Shown: piece after piece, positions 17,910 through 26,217 of the stretch
Numbering within the stretch: the first letter of the stretch is position 1
Layout: every line of letters begins with the position of its first letter
Notes under the pieces: generated by a model
Told to the model about the DNA's origin: nothing
Database searches by the model: none
Seen by the model: only the letters and a program-made list of their open reading frames with translations
DNA from: Opitutales bacterium
Lineage (GTDB): Bacteria; Verrucomicrobiota; Verrucomicrobiia; Opitutales; UBA953
NCBI GenBank assembly: GCA_017440935.1
Contig: JAFSAO010000001.1
Location: 24,183-88,182, forward strand
DNA: 64,000 nt
Direction of reading: 5' to 3'
Position numbers and translations under genes: made by a program

Positions 17910-18761
17910 TTATTTCGCGAAGAAAAATCGCGGGCGCCCGGATAAATCCGTTTTGGATTCAATTTCGGAAAAACCGCATTCCCGTGCGATTTCGGCAAGT
18001 TTTTCGTGCTGTGCGATTCCGGTTTCAAACGCGACAAAACCGTCGGGCGCGAGGTGCTCCCGTGCGCCGCGAAGGATGATTTCGAGGTCGGCGAGTCCGG
18101 CGTTGTCGGCAACGAGCGCGGAAAGCGGTTCGTGGTTTTTCACTTCCGATTGCGCGCATTCCCATTCGCTTCGGGTAAGGTAGGGCGGATTGGAAATGAT
18201 GACATCAAACACGCCGGAAACGTTTTCAAACCAATTGCTTTCCAAAAATTTTACGTTTGCGGGAGCGCCGATTTTTTCGAGATTTTCGCGGGCGAGGGCG
18301 AGCGCGTCGGCGGATTTGTCCACGGCAATGACTTCCGTTCCCGCGCGCTCCGTGGCGACGGAAAGTGCGATTGCTCCCGTTCCCGTGCCGAGGTCCAGGA
18401 CGCGCACCGGCGTTCCCGCAGGTTTTTGCGCATTAAGTTTTTCGAGGACAAAATCCACGAGCTCTTCGGTTTCCGGGCGAGGAATCAGAGCTCTCGAATC
18501 ACATTTCAGCGTGAGGTTGCGAAAATCGGTATCACCGACAATGTATTGCACCGGTTCGCGGTGTGCGCGGCGGACAATTCGTTCCCGCAGGAGATCGACT
18601 TGCGCTTGCGTAAGCGGGCGCTCGAACTGCAAATATAAATCCAGGCGGCGGCAACGCAACGTTCCCGCGAAAATGAGTTCGCTTTGGAGGCGGGCGTTTT
18701 CGATGCCTTTTTTGGACAAAAATTCCGTGCTTTTTTTGAGCAGTTCGAGAAGGGAATTCAT
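17910..18761 (-). CDS. prmC: Peptide chain release factor N5-glutamine methyltransferase
   Basis: PrmC methylates the glutamine of the GGQ motif in release factors RF1 and RF2, using S-adenosylmethionine. The 283-residue protein has an N-terminal helical domain (about 1-80) with LQSELIF, and REPVQYIVGDTDF. The SAM-binding motif VLDLGTGTGAIALSVA lies near 120 and the catalytic NPPY in IISNPPYLTRSEW near 188. It is convergent with the ABC gene, with only 9 bp between the stops. prfA, its common neighbour, is not here. Confidence 0.95.
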   Translation of the reverse strand: MNSLLELLKKSTEFLSKKGIENARLQSELIFAGTLRCRRLDLYLQFERPLTQAQVDLLRERIVRRAHREPVQYIVGDTDFRNLTLKCDSRALIPRPETEELVDFVLEKLNAQKPAGTPVRVLDLGTGTGAIALSVATERAGTEVIAVDKSADALALARENLEKIGAPANVKFLESNWFENVSGVFDVIISNPPYLTRSEWECAQSEVKNHEPLSALVADNAGLADLEIILRGAREHLAPDGFVAFETGIAQHEKLAEIARECGFSEIESKTDLSGRPRFFFAK

Positions 18762-18802
18762 GGAGAGGAATTTTTACGCAAGTCCTGATTTTTCACGAGT
18801 GC

Positions 18803-18842
18803 AAAAAAAGGCGGATGCCCTTGGAGGCATCCGCCTTTTTTA
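18803..18842 (-). terminator. Terminator of TRL gene 1
   Basis: aaaaaaaggcggatgcc / ggcatccgccttttt hairpin with A and T flanks, usable in both directions. It is repeated almost exactly at 19581-19620. Confidence 0.85.
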
Positions 18843-18858
18843 GATTTTCGGCAAAAAA

Positions 18859-19179
18859 TTATTCGCCGTAAACCGTGCATTCGTAGGTCCCGACGAGACC
18901 GAGAATGTTGTTGGCTTTCCAATCAACGAAGTGAACTTTCGTGATGTTGCCGTTTTTCATAGCCGCTGCGATGGACGCATCGCCTTGTGCGATGAGGGCG
19001 AGAACGTCTTTGCATTGGGACTTGCCGACTTTGAGCGTGTCAACTTTCGCGGACGCATTTGCGACTGTAACCGGAAGCGAGAGGTCCGTGAGGAGAGCGC
19101 CCTTCGGCATATAACCGGCGCAACCGGAAGCCAATGCGGCGACGAGGGAAGCAATAGTCAGAACGACGTATTTTTTCAT
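18859..19179 (-). CDS. TRL-like lipoprotein, copy 1
   Basis: This 106-residue predicted lipoprotein has a signal peptide ending ALASGC with Cys20 as lipid anchor. The body resembles the TRL-like family of small secreted proteins: KGALLTDLSLPV, AKVDTLKVGKSQCKDVLALI, AQGDASIAAAMKNGNITKV and a C-terminal GTYECTVYGE. The GDASI..A..NG.I motif is the family hallmark; the function is unknown. It lies in the left copy of a tandem duplication and differs from copy 2 at 24 residues, half of them in the signal peptide and just after it. A divergent lipoprotein gene starts 172 bp away. Confidence 0.82.
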   Translation of the reverse strand: MKKYVVLTIASLVAALASGCAGYMPKGALLTDLSLPVTVANASAKVDTLKVGKSQCKDVLALIAQGDASIAAAMKNGNITKVHFVDWKANNILGLVGTYECTVYGE

Positions 19180-19351
19180 TAGAAGGAGGATGTTTTGTAT
19201 AGGATTTGCTTACTGCGGGCGAAACCGTTTCGAACCGCAAAGCATCTTCAAGGCTACCAAACTGCATTGTTTCGGCAAGGGTTTTCTTTTTCTGCGGGAA
19301 CGCGTGAATAAAGGATTGCAGGGTAAGAAGCCGTGAAAGATATTCTTTTTT

Positions 19352-19675
19352 ATGAAAAAATTTGTAGAAAGTTTGCTTTTGGCGGTGGGCGTGTGTGTGT
19401 CCGGTTGCATCGGTCCCGGGCTTTCCGGCGAAATGTCGCGTGAGGATGCGATTCGGCTTTATAACGGCGGAATCCCGGAAGCCGCGTGGCTTGAAGAACT
19501 CGACACGATTTCGCGCAATTTGCCGATGCCGGATACGAAATCCGTTCAGCTTTCCGACGGGTTTCTCTTTTACAAAAGTGCAAAAAAAAGCGGATGCCCT
19601 TGGATGCATCCGCCTTTTTTAGATTTTCGGCAAAAAATTATTCGCCGTAAACGGTGCACTCGTAGTTGCCGATGA
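19352..19675 (+). pseudogene. Truncated copy of the TolR/ExbD-like lipoprotein gene
   Basis: The first 75 codons (19352-19576) match the complete gene at 20134 with three amino acid differences (positions 6, 12 and 41), including the lipobox CVSGC. The match ends abruptly at FLFYK, exactly at the junction of the tandem duplication. The frame then runs on for about 32 codons through the TRL 2 terminator and antisense to the TRL 2 3' end, giving an unrelated tail. A lipidated 56-residue stump could still be made, but the C-terminal domain is lost, so I call it a pseudogene. Confidence 0.8.
19581..19622 (-). terminator. Terminator of TRL gene 2
   Basis: agcggatgc / gcatccgcc hairpin with A and T flanks, the copy B version of the element at 18803. 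It lies at the junction of the two repeat units and inside the 3' extension of the truncated lipoprotein frame. Confidence 0.8.
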
Positions 19676-19958
19676 GGCCGAGAATGTTGTTGGCTTTCCA
19701 ATCAACGAAGTGAACTTTCTTGATGTCGCCGTTTTTCATAGCCGCTGCGATGGACGCGTCGCCCTGAGCGATAAGGGAGAGAAGGTCTTTGCACTGGGAT
19801 TTCCCGACTTTGAGGGTATCCACCTTGGCGGAACCTTCGGCGACCGCGTAGGGAAGCGTTACTTCCGTGAGGAGTGCTCCGCGCGGCGTGTAGCCGGCGC
19901 AACCGGAAACGAGAGCCGCAACAGCAGCGATAGAAGCGAGGATGAGGGACTTTTTCAT
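19638..19958 (-). CDS. TRL-like lipoprotein, copy 2
   Basis: A 106-residue paralogue of the protein at 18859-19179, with lipobox LVSGC and the same SAKVDTLKVGKSQCKD, GDASIAAAMKNG and YECTVYGE segments. Residues after about 45 are highly conserved between copies (six changes), while the signal peptide and residues 21-45 have diverged (eighteen changes). It is probably a periplasmic or outer-membrane lipoprotein of unknown function. The full-length lipoprotein gene starts divergently at 20134. Confidence 0.82.
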   Translation of the reverse strand: MKKSLILASIAAVAALVSGCAGYTPRGALLTEVTLPYAVAEGSAKVDTLKVGKSQCKDLLSLIAQGDASIAAAMKNGDIKKVHFVDWKANNILGLIGNYECTVYGE

Positions 19959-20133
19959 AGTTTTTGTGATTTACTGATTTTTGTGTGCTTTTCTGCGGGG
20001 CAAAACCGTTTTGTCTCGCAAAGCGAAACAAAGGAAACCAAATTAGTGGACTTTAGGCAAGGGTTTTCTTTTTCTGCGGGAACGCGTGAATAAAGGATTG
20101 CAGGGTAAGAAGCCGTGAAAGATATTCTTTTTT

Positions 20134-20718
20134 ATGAAAAAATTTGTAGTAAGTTTGCTTTTGGCGGCGGGCGTGTGTGTGTCCGGCTGCATCGGTCCCG
20201 GGCTTTCCGGCGAAATGTCGCGTGAGGATGCGATTCGGCTTTATAACGGCGGAGTCCCGGAAGCCGCGTGGCTTGAAGAACTCGACACGATTTCGCGCAA
20301 TTTGCCGATGCCGGATACGAAATCCGTTCAGCTTTCCGACGGGTTTCTCTTTTACAAAACAAGTCTGTGCAACGGCGAATGGTGGGTTACGGATGTCATT
20401 CCGCCGGCGGACGCGCCGGATTCTCTGAAAGATTTGGCAAAATCCCTGCGAAAAGGCACGCCTGCGCCTGTGGCGCTTGTGCTCGACGGGAACGTGCTTT
20501 CCCGGGACGGCGTTCCCGTGTCCGAGGCGGATTTGCGTGTGTTGGCGGCGGAGCTCGCGAAGTTGCCCGAATCGCAACGCCCGGAAATTAAAATTTCGGC
20601 AAAGACGAACGTGCTCGCCGTCGATCTATACAAAATTCTGAAAACGTTTGAAGGCTCAGGCATTAAAAATATCAAAGTTTACAACGAAACTTCCGCCGCC
20701 GAATCTGCAGATTTTTAA
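20134..20718 (+). CDS. Lipoprotein with a TolR/ExbD-like C-terminal domain
   Basis: The 194-residue product has a lipoprotein signal peptide (MKKFVVSLLLAAGVCVSGC, Cys19). A short domain follows (about 25-75, REDAIRLYNGGVPEAAWLEE). The C-terminal part (about 105-180) reads LVLDGNVLSRDGVPVSEADL, then RPEIKISAKTNVLAVDLYKI and GIKNIKVYNE. That order of strands and helices resembles the periplasmic domain of ExbD/TolR, which normally follows a transmembrane helix rather than a lipid anchor. The resemblance is my reading, without a search. The first 75 codons are duplicated at 19352. metK follows 63 bp downstream. Confidence 0.7.
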   Translation: MKKFVVSLLLAAGVCVSGCIGPGLSGEMSREDAIRLYNGGVPEAAWLEELDTISRNLPMPDTKSVQLSDGFLFYKTSLCNGEWWVTDVIPPADAPDSLKDLAKSLRKGTPAPVALVLDGNVLSRDGVPVSEADLRVLAAELAKLPESQRPEIKISAKTNVLAVDLYKILKTFEGSGIKNIKVYNETSAAESADF

Positions 20719-20781
20719 CTGTTGATAAATGGGACTGATTCTTAGAAAATCTCCCATTCCGTTTTTACCGATTTTCAAGTC

Positions 20782-21957
20782 ATGGAAGTTTTCACATTTT
20801 CCTCGGAATCCGTCGGCGCGGGGCATCCCGACAAAGTTGCGGATTTTATTTCCGATTGCGTTCTTGACGCCTGCTTGGCGCAGGACCCGCGTTCCCGCGT
20901 CGCTTGTGAGACGCTCGTTAAGGACGGGAACGTCGTGCTTGCCGGCGAAATTACGACTTCGGCGACTCTGGATTTCGATACGATTGTGCGCAACGCGATT
21001 CGCGAAATCGGCTATGTGGATTCCCGCGACGATGCGGTTTTCCACGCGGGAACGGTGAAAATCCTGAATCTTCTCGGACAGCAATCACCCGACATCGCGC
21101 AGGGCGTGGACGCCGCAGCCGCTTCGGGAAAAAGCACCGCAGAACAGGGCGCGGGCGACCAGGGAATTATGTTCGGTTATGCGACGGATGAAACGCCGGA
21201 ACTGATGCCCGCTCCCGTGATGTTCGCACACCGCATTCTGCGCAAACTCGAAGAAATTCGCAAAAATCCAGCCGAACCCGCTGCGCGTTGGTTGCGTCCG
21301 GACTGCAAATCGCAGGTTGCCGTTCGCTACGAAAACGGCGTGCCCGCTGCGATTGAAAACGTCGTTCTCTCCACGCAACACACGGAAGACGTTTCGCACG
21401 CGGAAATCGTCAAATTCGGTGAAGCCCTCATTCGCTCCGTGCTTCCTGCGGAATTTATTTCTTCGGAAACAAAGTTTTTCATCAATCCGACCGGAAAATT
21501 CGTCATCGGCGGACCGAATGGCGATGCCGGGCTGACCGGGCGCAAAATCATCGTCGACACCTACGGCGGAGTCGGTCGCCACGGCGGCGGCGCATTCTCC
21601 GGAAAAGACCCGTCGAAGGTTGACCGCTCCGGCGCGTATATGTGCCGCTGGGTGGCGAAAAACATCGTTGCGGCCGGTTTGGCAAAACGTTGCGAACTTC
21701 AAGTTGCATACGCAATCGGTGAGCCGGAACCGACGAGCATTCACATCGACACGTTCGGCACGGGAACGATTTCCGACGAAAAAATTATTGCCGCAGTGAA
21801 AAAAGTTTTTTCGTTTAAGCCGGCGGCAATCATCGCGCAACTCGATTTGCTCCGTCCGATTTACGCGGGAACGGTGCAATACGGGCATTTCACGAAATCC
21901 GAGCTCCCGTGGGAACAAACGGACAAGGTTGACGAACTCAAAACGGCAATCGGTTGA
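20782..21957 (+). CDS. metK: S-adenosylmethionine synthetase
   Basis: MetK makes S-adenosylmethionine from methionine and ATP in the cytoplasm. The 391-residue protein has every landmark: [20 protein letters not shown] at the N-terminus (metal- and ATP-binding His), [18 protein letters not shown] (about 130) and [19 protein letters not shown] (about 270, the phosphate loop and Lys/Asp residues). Length is standard. The 63-bp upstream gap is too short for a SAM riboswitch and I see none. It shares a bidirectional terminator with the convergent rubrerythrin gene. Confidence 0.97.
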   Translation: MEVFTFSSESVGAGHPDKVADFISDCVLDACLAQDPRSRVACETLVKDGNVVLAGEITTSATLDFDTIVRNAIREIGYVDSRDDAVFHAGTVKILNLLGQQSPDIAQGVDAAAASGKSTAEQGAGDQGIMFGYATDETPELMPAPVMFAHRILRKLEEIRKNPAEPAARWLRPDCKSQVAVRYENGVPAAIENVVLSTQHTEDVSHAEIVKFGEALIRSVLPAEFISSETKFFINPTGKFVIGGPNGDAGLTGRKIIVDTYGGVGRHGGGAFSGKDPSKVDRSGAYMCRWVAKNIVAAGLAKRCELQVAYAIGEPEPTSIHIDTFGTGTISDEKIIAAVKKVFSFKPAAIIAQLDLLRPIYAGTVQYGHFTKSELPWEQTDKVDELKTAIG

Positions 21958-21967
21958 TTTTGAGTTT

Positions 21968-22018
21968 CAAAAAAAAGAGCGTTAAAGTCACACGACCTTA
22001 ACGCTCTTTTTTTTTTTT
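21968..22018. terminator. Bidirectional terminator between metK and rubrerythrin
   Basis: aaaaagagcgttaa / ttaacgctcttttt hairpin with A and T tracts on its two sides, placed between convergent genes. Confidence 0.9.
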
Positions 22019-22029
22019 ACCGAAATACC

Positions 22030-22575
22030 TTAGATTGCCAGATACTTCGAGCCGGGAATCCCGCAATACGGGCATTTTTCGGGAACATTTCCTTCGGCGA
22101 CGGTATCGCCGCAAACCGGGCAAACGAGGTATTTTTTCGGAAGCGAAGCAACCGTTCCCGCGTTAATGGCATCAATCGCGTTCTGGTAGAGCTGCGCGTG
22201 GACTTTTTCCACTTCGAGCGCCTGTGTGAACGTGACAATCGCCGCCTTCGCGCCGTCGGATTCAGCGTCTTTCAAAAATGCCGGATACATTTCGGAGAAC
22301 TCATAAACTTCGCCCGCTTTGGCGTGAGCGAGATTTTCGAGCGTCGTGCCGACTTCGATTTCGATTTTGAACTTCGGCAACGTGCCTCCGAGTTGTTTGA
22401 GCACGCGGGCGTGATTCGCGGCGTGAATGCTTTCGGCTTTCGAGGTCGCCTCAAACATTTTCTGGATTGCGGGATAGCCTTCGCGCGCGGCTTGGGCGGC
22501 GAAAGCGGCGTAGGTCGCTCCCGCGGTGGATTCGCCGATAATTCCGGCGATAAGGTTTCGTATCGTTTTTTCCAT
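22030..22575 (-). CDS. Rubrerythrin
   Basis: Rubrerythrin reduces hydrogen peroxide using a di-iron centre and a rubredoxin-like iron site; it protects anaerobes and microaerophiles from oxygen stress. The 181-residue protein has an N-terminal four-helix domain with Glu-rich helices (IIGESTAGATYAAFA, SKAESIHAANHARV, ALEVEKVHAQLYQ). The C-terminal rubredoxin domain has CPVCGDTV and CPYCG, giving the Cys4 iron site. Both metal sites look intact. It suggests an anaerobic or oxygen-sensitive lifestyle. A SMUG1-type glycosylase gene lies 51 bp upstream in the same direction. Confidence 0.93.
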   Translation of the reverse strand: MEKTIRNLIAGIIGESTAGATYAAFAAQAAREGYPAIQKMFEATSKAESIHAANHARVLKQLGGTLPKFKIEIEVGTTLENLAHAKAGEVYEFSEMYPAFLKDAESDGAKAAIVTFTQALEVEKVHAQLYQNAIDAINAGTVASLPKKYLVCPVCGDTVAEGNVPEKCPYCGIPGSKYLAI

Positions 22576-22587
22576 AGCAATAAAAAA

Positions 22588-22616
22588 TTAAGAATTAGGA
22601 ATGAGGAATTAGGAAA
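22588..22616. repeat. Intergenic echo repeat, period 7
   Basis: ttaagaa, ttaggaa, tgaggaa, ttaggaa in tandem, between the rubrerythrin start and the SMUG1 stop. Confidence 0.6.
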
Positions 22617-22626
22617 GCGTTCTGCT

Positions 22627-23361
22627 TCACGCGTGCCAAATCTTTTCGGCGACAAGTTTTGCCGTAACTTTCCCCGACCAATCCTTGTTTGCCGCCGGGC
22701 TCGCGGGAGAAGGATGAATGACGCGCGTGAATTTCATCGGCATTCCCGCGAGAGCGCGCTTTGCCGCCGTTTCCGCGAAATTTCCGATGCCGACGAGCCA
22801 TTCCGGTTCCAAAATCTCCGCGAGTCGCCGCAAAAAAAGATCGCAGGGCGCATTCACGGCATCGCGTTCCTCGGGAACGAGATCTTCCGGCGTCAAATTT
22901 TTCCCGCGTTCGTTCCCGGCAACGAAAAGAAGCGGACAAAAATTCGTCACGAAATGTTCTTTGAAAAAGTTCTCCGGAGCGCCAAAGCGTTCTCGAAAAA
23001 GTCCCCACAGGCGGCGACCGCTGACTTCCGAACGCGGACACCCGAAGCCGTCTACGGGCTTCGCCGGATGTTCCTGCGGCGGTTTCCCGACGAATCCGAA
23101 AATGCCCAACCAATTTTGCACGGCATCAATTTCGCCGAACGGAACGCCTGTTTGCGCCATGCCGAAAGGTCCCGGATTCATTCCGAGAAAAACAAAGCGC
23201 TTGCGCCCGTTCCCGTAACGCGCGAGGAACTGCTCGTGCGTTTCCCTCGCGTATTCAAGCGGGTTGTAAACGTAGGCGACGGGTTCGGAAAATTTCAGAG
23301 CGCCGACGGCATCGGAAAGTTCCCGCGTCGCGGCGATAAGCAATTTGGAACGAGAAGGCAT
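22627..23361 (-). CDS. Uracil-DNA glycosylase, SMUG1 type
   Basis: SMUG1-type enzymes remove uracil and 5-hydroxymethyluracil from DNA in base excision repair. The 244-residue protein contains FVFLGMNPGPFGMAQTGVPF (about 55-75), the water-activating motif 1 with Asn. Motif 2 is HPSPASPAANKDW near the C-terminus, where the His is the catalytic/stabilising residue. Both match the SMUG1 family rather than Ung (GQDPYH). Length is near that of the vertebrate enzyme (about 270). Its 5' flank carries echo repeats. Confidence 0.9.
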   Translation of the reverse strand: MPSRSKLLIAATRELSDAVGALKFSEPVAYVYNPLEYARETHEQFLARYGNGRKRFVFLGMNPGPFGMAQTGVPFGEIDAVQNWLGIFGFVGKPPQEHPAKPVDGFGCPRSEVSGRRLWGLFRERFGAPENFFKEHFVTNFCPLLFVAGNERGKNLTPEDLVPEERDAVNAPCDLFLRRLAEILEPEWLVGIGNFAETAAKRALAGMPMKFTRVIHPSPASPAANKDWSGKVTAKLVAEKIWHA

Positions 23362-23374
23362 GGGGAAAGGGGAA

Positions 23375-23448
23375 ATGAAGAATTAGAAATTAGGAATGAG
23401 GAAGTTTTTTCTAATTTCTCATTCCCGACTTCTAATTTCCTAATTAAA
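23375..23448. repeat. Inverted pair of period-7 echo repeats
   Basis: tgaagaa, ttagaaa, ttaggaa, tgaggaa is followed by ctaattt, ctcattc, ccgactt, ctaattt, cctaatt. The second array is approximately the reverse complement of the first, so the RNA could fold into a long imperfect hairpin between the sppA stop and the SMUG1 start. Confidence 0.6.
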
Positions 23449-25384
23449 ACTCAATTTCAAAGGGAATCCGCGCGTAAACGTGGTTCGGGTCATTAAACGC
23501 GCGAAGGCGTTGCGCCGTGCGACGCAGATTTTTTACTACCGCACGCAACGAGGGATTGTTCCCGCAAAGTGCGAGCTCTGCCGCTTCCGCGGAGGCGACG
23601 GGAGCGGGCGCATTGTTGAACCTGTCGATTAATTCCTGGTAGCGGTTTACGGCTCCGGGAACGGAAAAAATCGGCGCGTCGTCGTCAAGATTTGCGGCTT
23701 TTTTCGCAAAATCAATGGCATTGACCAAGCCGCCGAACTCGTCGATCAGCTTGTTGTTTTTGGCGGAAATCCCGTCCCAAACTTGCCCTTGCGCGACGGC
23801 ATCAACCTCGGCAACGCTCATTCCGCGCGCATCGGCAACGAATTTCAAAAAGTCCGCGTAAATCCGGTCCGTCGATTTTTGAATCAGAGCCATTTCCTGC
23901 GGTGTTTTCGGACGGCGGACCGTATCGATTTCGGCAAATGGCGCGGAAAGGACGGCTTCGGAATTGACGCCGATTTGCTTTCCGAGATTTTCCAAATTGA
24001 AAATGACACCGAAGACGCCGATGGAGCCGGTAATCGTCGACGGCTCAGCGAAAACTTTTTCCGCAGGCGTGGAAATCCAGTAGCCGCCACTTGCCGCAAT
24101 ATCGCCCATCGAAACGACGAACGTTTTTTTCGCGGCGAGCAGTTCGGCTTCGCGGCGTATTTGCTCGCTGGCAAATGCGGAGCCGCCCGGGCTGTTGATG
24201 CGCAAGACGACGGCTTTGACGGAATCGTCGTTGCGAAGTTTGCGCAATGCGTGGGCAAACCACGCGCCGCCGACTTCGTTGGGAGCACCCAAGCCGTCCA
24301 CGATTTCGCCCTCGGCGTAAACAACGGCGAGGCTCGGCGGGAGCGCTTCGAGTTCTTTGGGCGCGGGAACGGCATTCCCGAAAATCATCGGAGGTTCGAC
24401 GGAAATTTCCTGCACGCGCAGGTAGTCGTCGAGTGCAATTTGCCGGAACGAATGTGTCGTTTCATCCGTTCCCGCGATGTTTTTCAGGCGCTCAATCATT
24501 TCGTCTTCATAGAGCGCGGCATCGATAAATTTTTTCTCAACGGCTTCTCGCGCGGGAACGTAGCCTTGCGTGATGACGGCTTGCGTAAAATCTTCCGCGA
24601 GGCGTGTTTTTTCTTCGTCGGTTTCCAGCTTTTCAGCGCGCGCGGTGAAAATACGCTGAATCGAAAGATTCCAAAGTGTATTGGTGAGGCGGGTCCGCTG
24701 TTCGCGGTCTTCGGGACTCATTTTATCGGAAATGAGCGGTTCGACGGCGGATTTGTGCGAGCCCACGCGTGTGATTTGCACTCCGATCCCGATGTTTTCG
24801 AGTAGATTTTTGAAATAAAGCCCGGTTGAGTTCAAACCGTTAATCGGCAATTCGGAAAACGGGTGAAGCCAGATTTCGTCTGCCGCAGAGGAAAGCAGAT
24901 AATCCTTGTAGCTCGGCGACGGCAAATACGCGAAAACGGGTTTCCCGCTCGCGTTGCGAAAGCCTGTCAGCGCGCCGTGCAGTTCTGCGGTCGAGGCGAG
25001 TCCGTTCCCGCCGGAAAAACTTCCGCCGAGCAGAAGCACGCCGGAAATGTTGTCGTCTCCCGCCGCTGTTTCCAACGCCTGAAGCGTATCAAGCAAGCCG
25101 TAAGCGCCTTTTGTTCCGCCGGAGAAAATTCCGGGCGTGTTGGCGGGGCTGAGCGTCGGCGCGTCCGAAAAACCGCGGGAAAGGTCGATCACCAAGAGTG
25201 TTTCGCTTTCCGGCGGAGTCGGTTTTCCCGTTCCGTTAAGTTTGGCTTCCACCGTTTCTGAAACGGAACTCACCATGAGTCCGAGCATTGCGAAAACCCC
25301 GAAAAACAGGAAAAAAAACAATGCCGCAACGGAAAAGCAGGAGCCGAAAAAACTTGCAACGATTTGCTTTAGAAACGCTTTCAT
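23444..25384 (-). CDS. sppA: Signal peptide peptidase SppA, long (67K) type
   Basis: SppA is an inner-membrane serine protease that degrades cleaved signal peptides. The 646-residue protein starts at ATG 25384 (an in-frame TTG lies three codons upstream). A transmembrane segment (about 10-38) anchors it. Two S49-type halves follow: the first supplies the catalytic Lys211 in VGSHKSAVEPL, the second the nucleophile Ser432 in GDIAASGGYW, plus LRINSPGGSAFASEQI for the oxyanion region. The Ser-Lys dyad split across the two halves is the E. coli-type arrangement. Confidence 0.94.
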   Translation of the reverse strand: MKAFLKQIVASFFGSCFSVAALFFFLFFGVFAMLGLMVSSVSETVEAKLNGTGKPTPPESETLLVIDLSRGFSDAPTLSPANTPGIFSGGTKGAYGLLDTLQALETAAGDDNISGVLLLGGSFSGGNGLASTAELHGALTGFRNASGKPVFAYLPSPSYKDYLLSSAADEIWLHPFSELPINGLNSTGLYFKNLLENIGIGVQITRVGSHKSAVEPLISDKMSPEDREQRTRLTNTLWNLSIQRIFTARAEKLETDEEKTRLAEDFTQAVITQGYVPAREAVEKKFIDAALYEDEMIERLKNIAGTDETTHSFRQIALDDYLRVQEISVEPPMIFGNAVPAPKELEALPPSLAVVYAEGEIVDGLGAPNEVGGAWFAHALRKLRNDDSVKAVVLRINSPGGSAFASEQIRREAELLAAKKTFVVSMGDIAASGGYWISTPAEKVFAEPSTITGSIGVFGVIFNLENLGKQIGVNSEAVLSAPFAEIDTVRRPKTPQEMALIQKSTDRIYADFLKFVADARGMSVAEVDAVAQGQVWDGISAKNNKLIDEFGGLVNAIDFAKKAANLDDDAPIFSVPGAVNRYQELIDRFNNAPAPVASAEAAELALCGNNPSLRAVVKNLRRTAQRLRAFNDPNHVYARIPFEIEF

Positions 25385-25452
25385 CGCTCGCAACTTTACT
25401 CCGTGAAGTGTTCCCGCGCGAGAAAAATTGAGTGGCGGGAACTCCTTTGTCC

Positions 25453-26217
25453 TTACGCGAGGAGGAATGTGCGGATTTTTTCGGAAAGTTCAGGCGAAAC
25501 GCCGAGAGCTTCGCGCAAAAAGCGTTCCCGCGAACCCCACGCTTTTTCGATTTCGTCGAGTGCGGCTTCGAGAAATTGCGGGAACACCGTCATCAGCACC
25601 TCGAGCGTTTTCGGCGGAATGATTTCGAGCAGGCGATGAACGGAGCGCTCGTTGGTCGGAATCGTATTTTTTCGCGAAAGCAAAAAATCTTCGCGAATAT
25701 CGGAATCGTTCACGCCGAGCACGGAATAGAGCATCGCGGCGGCGAATCCCGTGCGGTCTTTTCCGCCGGTGCAGTGGAAGACGAGCGGGAAGTTTTCCGG
25801 ATTATGAAAAAGTGCGAAAAAATCGCGAAACGCGGCGTAGCGTTCCCGCGCGAAGGAGCGGTTGGCTTCCTCCATCAGCGCGAGGGCGCCCTGCGGGGAA
25901 AGTCCGCGTGTGAGGCGTTCTTCAAAAAAACCTTCCGGCGTGTCGGAAAAAACGGTCAGCGAGAGCCGGCGAACTTGCGGGCGAGCGTAGTTCGTCGGAT
26001 TGCGGCGCTGTTCTCCGGGCGAGCGGAAATCGACAATTGTTCGGATTCCGAGCGCGTCCAGAACCGCTTCGCCTTCCGGCAGGATTTTGTCAAATTTCGC
26101 GCTTCGGAAAACGAGTCCGCGCCGCACGATACGCCCGCCGCATCCGACGAGTCCGCCCAAATCGCGAAAATTTTTCACGCCGGGAATATCGATTTCTCTG
26201 CTCGCGGGAACGCTCAT
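25453..26217 (-). CDS. Tyrosine-protein phosphatase (Y_phosphatase3 / MptpB-like)
   Basis: The 254-residue protein carries the P-loop HCTGGKDRTG near residue 170, with Cys nucleophile and Arg in the C-x5-R pattern. It also has NFRDLGGL near the N-terminus, typical of the MptpB/IphP-like phosphatase group. It would remove phosphate from Tyr/Ser/Thr residues or phosphoinositides. The start at 26217 is chosen because it overlaps the upstream methyltransferase stop by ATGA; the frame is open further upstream, but only within that gene. It probably belongs to the pyrE-methyltransferase-phosphatase unit. Confidence 0.88.
   Translation of the reverse strand: MSVPASREIDIPGVKNFRDLGGLVGCGGRIVRRGLVFRSAKFDKILPEGEAVLDALGIRTIVDFRSPGEQRRNPTNYARPQVRRLSLTVFSDTPEGFFEERLTRGLSPQGALALMEEANRSFARERYAAFRDFFALFHNPENFPLVFHCTGGKDRTGFAAAMLYSVLGVNDSDIREDFLLSRKNTIPTNERSVHRLLEIIPPKTLEVLMTVFPQFLEAALDEIEKAWGSRERFLREALGVSPELSEKIRTFLLA

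Larger units (their letters stand above)
18798..20359. repeat. Tandem duplication of the TRL-lipoprotein segment (unit about 780 bp)
   Basis: Copy A (about 18798-19576) and copy B (about 19577-20359) each contain, left to right, a hairpin terminator, a leftward TRL gene, a divergent intergenic region and the first 75 codons of a rightward lipoprotein gene. Corresponding points are 779-782 bp apart. Only copy B runs on into a complete lipoprotein gene; in copy A the gene is cut at 19576 where copy B begins. The terminators, the last ~100 bp of intergenic DNA and the lipoprotein 5' ends are nearly identical, whereas the TRL proteins differ at 24 of 106 residues. Confidence 0.85.

Noticed and set aside
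20719..20781. SAM riboswitch before metK
   Set aside because: The gap is only 63 bp and shows none of the paired elements of known SAM riboswitches.
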